A stretch of DNA of 64,000 nucleotides from the NCBI GenBank assembly GCA_964593705.1, contig CAZQIV010000007.1, positions 1 to 64,000 of the forward strand, given 5' to 3'. Shown here piece by piece: positions 59,630 to 64,000 of the stretch. Within the stretch, counting starts at the first letter, position 1. Each line of letters opens with the position of its first letter. The notes under the pieces were generated by a model, which saw only the letters and a program-made list of their open reading frames with translations, had not been told where the DNA came from and ran no database searches. Origin of the DNA: SABY01 sp964593705. GTDB taxonomy: Bacteria; Bacteroidota; Bacteroidia; Bacteroidales; 4484-276. Both the position numbers and the translations under genes were made by a program.

Positions 59630-60169
59630 ATGTCGAACATAAGTTTTGGAGAGTATATCGAAGGGAAATCGTTCAAGGTATTGGACGAACGCCGGATGCG
59701 TGCCAGTGCAGGGGTAATGTTATTCTTAGGAATTATTGCATCTGTCAATGCTTTTATTTTGCAGAACTACATTGTAGTTACCTACATCAGTGGCTTTTTG
59801 ATGTTAAATTTTATGATAGGAGTTTTTATCAATCCTAAATTTTCGCCCACCGTTATTATAGGTTATCTTGTTACCTATAATCAATCACCTTTGCCCATCG
59901 GGGCCATTCAAAAAAAGTTTGCCTGGAGCCTCGGGCTCACTTTGGCGGCAACAATATTTGTACTTTCCTTTTTCTTATTAAAGGATATCAATTTCTTCCA
60001 GCCCGTTTGTTTTTTGTGTCTTATTTGTCTTATGCTCCTTTTCCTGGAAACCTCCTTCGGGATATGCGTAGGCTGCAAATTGTATTATGTTGCCATTGGT
60101 TTAAAATTACTCAAAAAGCCGGTGGAAAAACCAAACTGCATGGGTGATGCCTGTGCTGTGGGTGAATAG
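59630..60169 (+). CDS. DUF4395-family membrane protein
   Basis: A 179-residue membrane protein with about four spans. It carries the DUF4395 features: N-terminal short cytosolic part with DERRMRASAGVMLFLG, a PKFSPTVIIGYLV loop after the second span, KKFAWSLGLTLAA, and a C-terminal ETSFGICVGCKLY segment with two cysteines that recalls thiol or sulfur chemistry. It ends with a cysteine-containing tail (CMGDACAVGE). The role is unknown; in other genomes DUF4395 genes sit near rhodaneses or thioredoxins. It is followed 520 bases later by a convergent TauE-type gene, also linked to sulfur, but no operon exists. RBS-like GGAGAAAAAAT precedes the ATG. Confidence 0.85.
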   Translation: MSNISFGEYIEGKSFKVLDERRMRASAGVMLFLGIIASVNAFILQNYIVVTYISGFLMLNFMIGVFINPKFSPTVIIGYLVTYNQSPLPIGAIQKKFAWSLGLTLAATIFVLSFFLLKDINFFQPVCFLCLICLMLLFLETSFGICVGCKLYYVAIGLKLLKKPVEKPNCMGDACAVGE

Positions 60170-60264
60170 TTGGGCATAATAGATATCCCTTGAAATGGCC
60201 ATATTTTTAATCAAATTATTTATTTTTTCTTATGCCATTGGCATCCCTATGGGAGTGTTCCTAA

Positions 60265-60292
60265 GTGCCCCCCGATAGCTATCGGGGGGCAC
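60265..60292. terminator. 28-base perfect palindrome
   Basis: Halves GTGCCCCCCGATAG and CTATCGGGGGGCAC are fully complementary, followed by AAAAATTT. It may end the DUF4395 transcript or be one of the dispersed GATAGCTATCG repeats. The rest of 60170-60590 shows two abutting family A end fragments (ATGGACACTCATTTA, then GTGTCTATAAAG at about 60394) and no gene. Confidence 0.5.
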
Positions 60293-60590
60293 AAAAATTT
60301 ACTAAGACGCATTATTCACGACACTTGATTTACATTATGTAAGGAGTTCTAAAATTAAAAAATTGTCGATTCTATGGACACTCATTTATTAGCCCGTGTC
60401 TATAAAGCCAATGCTTTTTAATAGCCCCGCCCGTCAGTTGACGAATGGGGGAAAATGAGTTGAAAGTTACCTCCCCCGCCTTGTCACTTTCATTTCTTAA
60501 TTAAAAATGTTTTTTTGGATGGGATTTCCTATTTAACGAATATTGTATTTATTTAGCTTCGTTGTCATTTGCGCTTCACATTTCATTTAA

Positions 60591-60654
60591 TGACCACCAA
60601 TGACCATCAATGACTATCAATGACCATCAATGACCATCAATGACCACCAATGAC
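60591..60654. repeat. 10-base tandem repeat
   Basis: Six and a half units of TGACCATCAA with variants TGACCACCAA and TGACTATCAA. It lies near the 3' end of the TauE gene. Confidence 0.8.
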
Positions 60655-60690
60655 TTTTAATTGAAAAAGGATTACAATGTCACAAATCTA

Positions 60691-61428
60691 TCAACCACCT
60701 AAATAGTTACAGAAAATCTTAACTATCAATCCCACACCAATTAACAATAAGAGCAGATAAACCCAGCCGTAGAACTTCTCCGATTTTATTTTTCCGAACC
60801 AATATTCTCCAACGAAAAAGGCGATAATAATGAAAGGTAAGCTATAAAGAAAATACCAAACAACTTCGCCGGTAATATTTCCAAATGCAACGTGCCCTGC
60901 CACAACACTAATTCCCACAAAGAAAAAATAGCTTTGCAATGTTGACCTGAATTTTTGGGCAGGCCAGTTTTGAGCCGACAAAAGCATGATTACCGGAGGC
61001 CCGTTGGTGTTGTAAGCTCCCCCAAGTATTCCGCTAATAAAGCCCACAAGATAGTAGATCACCGATGGGGCTTTCGATTTTATTTTCATCTGAAAAATAC
61101 GGCTTAGTGCAAAAGCGATAATGAAAATAGCAAGCACCAGGCTGATTACTGATTCGTTAATATACCTGAGGTAGATTAAACCCAGGGGAATGCCTGCCAT
61201 TGCCGAAAGAACCAATTTCCAGGTTAGTCGGAAGTTGACATGCCGGCGGTTTTTAATGAGGATCATCAATGCCATCATCAGCGCAAGCAAGGCCATGAGC
61301 GGTGCAGCAATTTGAATGCTGACAACAAGCACAAGGAGTGGCATACCCACCAGCGCATCTCCAAAACCAAAGGTGCTCCTGATAAGAAAAGCTGCGAAAA
61401 CAATAATAATGGTATAAAAAATGTCCAT
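60691..61428 (-). CDS. TauE/SafE-family sulfite exporter-like protein
   Basis: A 245-residue inner-membrane protein with eight predicted spans and the TauE/SafE signature near the N-terminus (AAFLIRSTFGFGDALVGMPL) repeated in the second half (GFISGILGGAYNTNGPPVIM). The family exports sulfite, sulfoacetate or related anions. Length is normal. The ATG at 61428 lies immediately next to the terminal inverted repeat of the element at 61430-61587, so that element supplies its leader and possibly its promoter. Confidence 0.9.
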   Translation of the reverse strand: MDIFYTIIIVFAAFLIRSTFGFGDALVGMPLLVLVVSIQIAAPLMALLALMMALMILIKNRRHVNFRLTWKLVLSAMAGIPLGLIYLRYINESVISLVLAIFIIAFALSRIFQMKIKSKAPSVIYYLVGFISGILGGAYNTNGPPVIMLLSAQNWPAQKFRSTLQSYFFFVGISVVAGHVAFGNITGEVVWYFLYSLPFIIIAFFVGEYWFGKIKSEKFYGWVYLLLLLIGVGLIVKIFCNYLGG

Positions 61429-61429
61429 C

Positions 61430-61587
61430 TTAATTCTACTTTAACAGATTATGTTCAAACTGAAAAATCAATCCACTTTAACCCCATCCCTAAAGGGAGA
61501 TGGATTGATTTTTCTGCATTTTACTTCCGTCAGCTGACGGATTGGGGTAAAAATGCAGAAAAATCTAATGTGTTAAAGTAGAATTAA
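61430..61587. mobile_element. family C inverted-repeat element
   Basis: Perfect 17-base terminal inverted repeat: TTAATTCTACTTTAACA at 61430-61446 and TGTTAAAGTAGAATTAA at 61571-61587. Inside, CTGAAAAATCAATCCA pairs with TGGATTGATTTTTCTG, and a CCGTCAGCTGACGG palindrome, shared with the family B element at 39435, lies near 61528. 158 bases, no coding capacity. Confidence 0.7.
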
Positions 61588-61771
61588 AACGAATCTAAAA
61601 TATTTTCTTTGTATCCTTTAATCGAAATCCGAAACAAATAAAACTATTTAGCTTTAATAAGTAAAATACTCACAATAATTATTAACACCTGCTGACATGA
61701 ATGTCTGATGGACTCTTATGGAGAAACATCAATTTATTTCATCCGTGCATCAGTGGCTAATCTTTACACAA

Positions 61772-62536
61772 ATGAATAAAATTGCATTAATAACCGGGGC
61801 TACCTCAGGAATTGGCGAAGCCATAGCTAGTAAATTCGCCAACAATAACATTGATCTTATCCTTACCGGGAGAAGAAAGGACAGGCTTGACACACTGAAA
61901 CAAAAACTGGAAAGTGAAGCAGGAGTGCGAGTATTATGCCTCGAAATGGACGTAACCAGGCGTGAAGCTGTTAGCACTGGTATTGGAAGCCTCACAAACG
62001 ATTGGAAGCTTATTGATATTCTGGTCAATAATGCGGGGCTTGCAGTGGGTCTCGAAAGTATTCATGAAGGAGTTATTGATGATTGGGAGCGCATGATCGA
62101 CACCAACATCAAAGGACTGCTCTATGTTACGCGCAACGTTTTACCGCTTATGCTTGAAAATGGTTCCGGGCAGGTGATTAACCTGGGATCGATTGCAGGT
62201 AAGGAGGTGTATCCGTCTGGAAATGTTTATTGCGCCACAAAACATGCTGTTGATGCCTTAACTAAAGGGATGCGTATTGACTTGCTTGGTAAAAATATTA
62301 AAGTATCCCAAATTGCTCCGGGTCTTGTTGAAACCGAATTTTCGATGGTAAGATTTAAAGGTGATGATGAAAGAGCGGAGGGTGTTTATCAGGGATATCA
62401 GCCGCTACTGGCCAACGATATTGCCGATATTGCTTATTATCTCACCACATTGCCACCCCATGTTTGCATCAACGATCTGGTAGTTACACCACTCAGTCAG
62501 GCCAATGCATATCTTGTAAACAAACATCAATCATGA
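61772..62536 (+). CDS. short-chain dehydrogenase/reductase (YdfG-like)
   Basis: A 254-residue NAD(P)-dependent oxidoreductase. Cofactor motif TGATSGIGEAIA at the N-terminus with LTGRRKDRL after the second strand (RR suggests NADP), structural motif NNAGLA, and catalytic Ser-Tyr-Lys in LGSIAGKEVYPSGN and YCATKHAVD. It resembles the serine/3-hydroxy acid dehydrogenase YdfG group; the substrate is not certain. I use the ATG at 61772 (MNKIALITGA), because the upstream frame from 61718 only adds 18 residues encoded by a leader that also precedes the Nudix gene. The stop lies in the left end of a family B element. Confidence 0.92.
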   Translation: MNKIALITGATSGIGEAIASKFANNNIDLILTGRRKDRLDTLKQKLESEAGVRVLCLEMDVTRREAVSTGIGSLTNDWKLIDILVNNAGLAVGLESIHEGVIDDWERMIDTNIKGLLYVTRNVLPLMLENGSGQVINLGSIAGKEVYPSGNVYCATKHAVDALTKGMRIDLLGKNIKVSQIAPGLVETEFSMVRFKGDDERAEGVYQGYQPLLANDIADIAYYLTTLPPHVCINDLVVTPLSQANAYLVNKHQS

Positions 62537-62683
62537 GTTCAGTCTAAAAAGCCACCCTACCCCTAAATCCCCTAAAGGGGACTTTCCTAAACTATTGATT
62601 TTTAGGGCTTCTCCCTTTTGCCATTGGCATCCCTTCGGGGAGGGTTAGGGGTAAAAAGGGCTAAAAATCAATAGTTTAGGGTT
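62533..62683. repeat. family B element, left end only
   Basis: Starts TGAGTTCAGTCTAAAAAGCC. Internal inverted pair AAACTATTGATTTTTAGGGC (62588-62607) and CTAAAAATCAATAGTTT (62660-62676), with CCCCTAAAGGGG and CATTGGCATCCCTTC words between. The family right end (AGACTGGTCTCA) is missing. The SDR stop codon falls on its first bases. Confidence 0.5.
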
Positions 62684-62813
62684 TCTAAATTAAAATCAAT
62701 AATACAAAGGCACGTTAAAAAAGTATTTAAACACTTTATAAATTGCCCAATTCGAATAGCGGCATGGATGAAAATAGTTCCTTTGCTGTTTGGCTCTTAA
62801 GATCAAAATTGAA

Positions 62814-64000
62814 ATGAAACCACAGCGTACTGTTCTCTATTTTATTCAAAGCTTACGAAGGAAATACCTCAACGACAGGCAGTACATGATGGTACTTGCC
62901 GTTGTAATTGGATTTTTGAGTGGTTTGGCTGCTGTTATTATTAAAAACGCCGTTCATTTTATTCAGGGTGTTCTTACATCAGGTTTTGATGAAAAATATG
63001 ATAATATTCTCTACATTTTTTACCCGGTTTTGGGGATTATTATTACCGTCCTTTTTATAAAATTTATATTGAGGCAATACGTGGGCGATGGTGTGCCAAG
63101 TGTGCTGTACGCCATCTCAAAAACCAAGGGTATTTTAAAAAGGCACAACATGTTTTCGTCGGTAATTAGCAGCTCATTAACGATTGGCTTTGGGGGGTCG
63201 GTTGGGTTGGAAGGGCCTACTGTGGCAACCGGTGCGGCGATCGGCAGTAATATTGCCAAAGCACTGCATCTTACTTACAAGCAAACAGTAACCTTGTTGG
63301 CCGTTGCAAGTGCCGGAGCCATGTCTGCTATTTTTAAATCGCCCATTGCTGCCATAATTTTTGCTGTTGAAGTCATCATGATCGACCTAACTGTAGCCTC
63401 ACTCATTCCGCTGTTATTAGCATCAGTTACTGCCGCGCTCACTTCCTACTTTTTTCTGGGGATGAATGTGCTATATCCCTTCGAGATAGAGCAACTTTTC
63501 AGGATGAAGGATATCTGGCTTTATGTGATTCTTGGGGTATTTACCGGGTTCACCAGCCTTTATTTTACCAGGGTGTATTTGTTTTTCCAAAATTTATTCA
63601 GCGGTATTAGCAGATGGTATTTGAAACTTGCATTCGGAGGCTTGCTGCTTGGCTTGTTGATCTTTCTTTTCCCTTCGCTTTATGGAGAGGGCTACAAAGC
63701 TACTAACTCCTGCCTGCATGGTAATACCATCACCCTATTTGAAAATGGTTTGTTTTATGGCTTTAAGGATAATCTTACGGCGGTTTTTGTTTTGATGATT
63801 GTGGTGATGCTATTAAAAGTTGTGGCCACTTCGCTGACCTTTGGAGCAGGAGGAATAGGTGGAATATTCGCACCAACGCTTTTTACCGGTGCCCATGCCG
63901 GGTTGTTTTTTGCCTTGGTCTTCAACCATTTTGGTTTTTATCATGTTTCTGAAACCAACTTTGCGTTGGTAGGAATGGCCGGCCTCATTGCAGGAGTTAT
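62814..64000 (+). CDS. ClC-family chloride channel/transporter, cut by the window end
   Basis: The frame is open from the ATG at 62814 to the last base (about 395 residues seen). It is a ClC channel or H+/Cl- exchanger: ten or more spans, the filter motifs GFGGSVGLEGPTVATG (GREGP equivalent, Leu for Arg), SAGAMSAIFKSPIAAIIFAV and GAGGIGGIFAPTLFTGA (GxFxP equivalent). The last bases read ALVGMAGLIAGV, the start of a late helix. The remainder, which may include a CBS domain pair, lies outside the window. A start at MKPQRTVLYFIQSLRRKYLN is natural, with a cytosolic first helix. No partner genes. Confidence 0.9.
   Translation, partial: MKPQRTVLYFIQSLRRKYLNDRQYMMVLAVVIGFLSGLAAVIIKNAVHFIQGVLTSGFDEKYDNILYIFYPVLGIIITVLFIKFILRQYVGDGVPSVLYAISKTKGILKRHNMFSSVISSSLTIGFGGSVGLEGPTVATGAAIGSNIAKALHLTYKQTVTLLAVASAGAMSAIFKSPIAAIIFAVEVIMIDLTVASLIPLLLASVTAALTSYFFLGMNVLYPFEIEQLFRMKDIWLYVILGVFTGFTSLYFTRVYLFFQNLFSGISRWYLKLAFGGLLLGLLIFLFPSLYGEGYKATNSCLHGNTITLFENGLFYGFKDNLTAVFVLMIVVMLLKVVATSLTFGAGGIGGIFAPTLFTGAHAGLFFALVFNHFGFYHVSETNFALVGMAGLIAGV

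Noticed and set aside
1..64000. tRNA or rRNA genes
   Set aside because: No T-arm consensus with a matching cloverleaf and no rRNA signature was recognised in the gaps between genes; a covariance search would be needed for certainty.

Overview
The window looks like a chromosome piece from an environmental Bacteroidota (Bacteroidia-like). The evidence is -7 boxes of the TAnnTTTG type, a SusC-like TonB-dependent receptor with an N-terminal carboxypeptidase-regulatory domain, a GH92 glycan cluster, a phoH-purC pair, a DUF5687 exporter and Rex. No tRNA, rRNA, CRISPR array or integron integrase was seen. The left edge holds only a gene fragment. The right edge cuts through a ClC chloride channel.

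Layout. 1-1275: gene fragment, hairpins and a small inverted-repeat element. 1.3-17 kb: housekeeping and accessory genes, namely alpha-2-macroglobulin lipoprotein, Nudix, AlbA-type regulator, acyl-CoA dehydrogenase, TonB-C protein and a giant tandem UvrA. 17.6-27.5 kb: a secreted TPR protein followed by an AT-rich accessory island with all genes on the plus strand. The island holds a zeta-type kinase with a 54-residue partner, membrane-protein genes, an interrupted BRO/DinD-like gene, an orphan HigA-like regulator, higBA and a MazG-like protein. Its genes are separated by attC-like imperfect hairpins and it lies between copies of the TPR gene's 3' end, which suggests a cassette array without integrase (CALIN-like). 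27-34 kb: a TonB-dependent receptor, nucleotidyltransferase/HEPN modules (one broken, one intact HepT-MntA) and a triplicated Fic gene of which one copy is intact. 34.5-40.3 kb: SAM hydrolase, phoH-purC, an archaeal-type GatD and rex with a Rex operator upstream. 40.8-47.3 kb: an N-glycan catabolic cluster (GH92, glycosylasparaginase, sugar MFS carrier, secreted endonuclease/exonuclease/phosphatase-fold enzyme). 48-56 kb: DUF89 phosphatase, NADH-oxidase-like flavoprotein, ABC exporter, PerM-type transporter and THUMP methyltransferase. 56.2-59.5 kb: an AT-rich restriction-modification module, framed by attC-like hairpins, whose methyltransferase is fused to a MutY/Mig-type DNA glycosylase. 59.6-64 kb: DUF4395, TauE, SDR and ClC.

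Intergenic DNA is full of small palindromic elements. At least three families of non-coding inverted-repeat (MITE-like) elements recur, and several genes end inside them. The most interesting points are the glycosylase-methyltransferase fusion, the attC-like cassette architecture, the array of six contiguous perfect palindromes at 21312-21489, and the Fic genes with Gln in place of the catalytic His.
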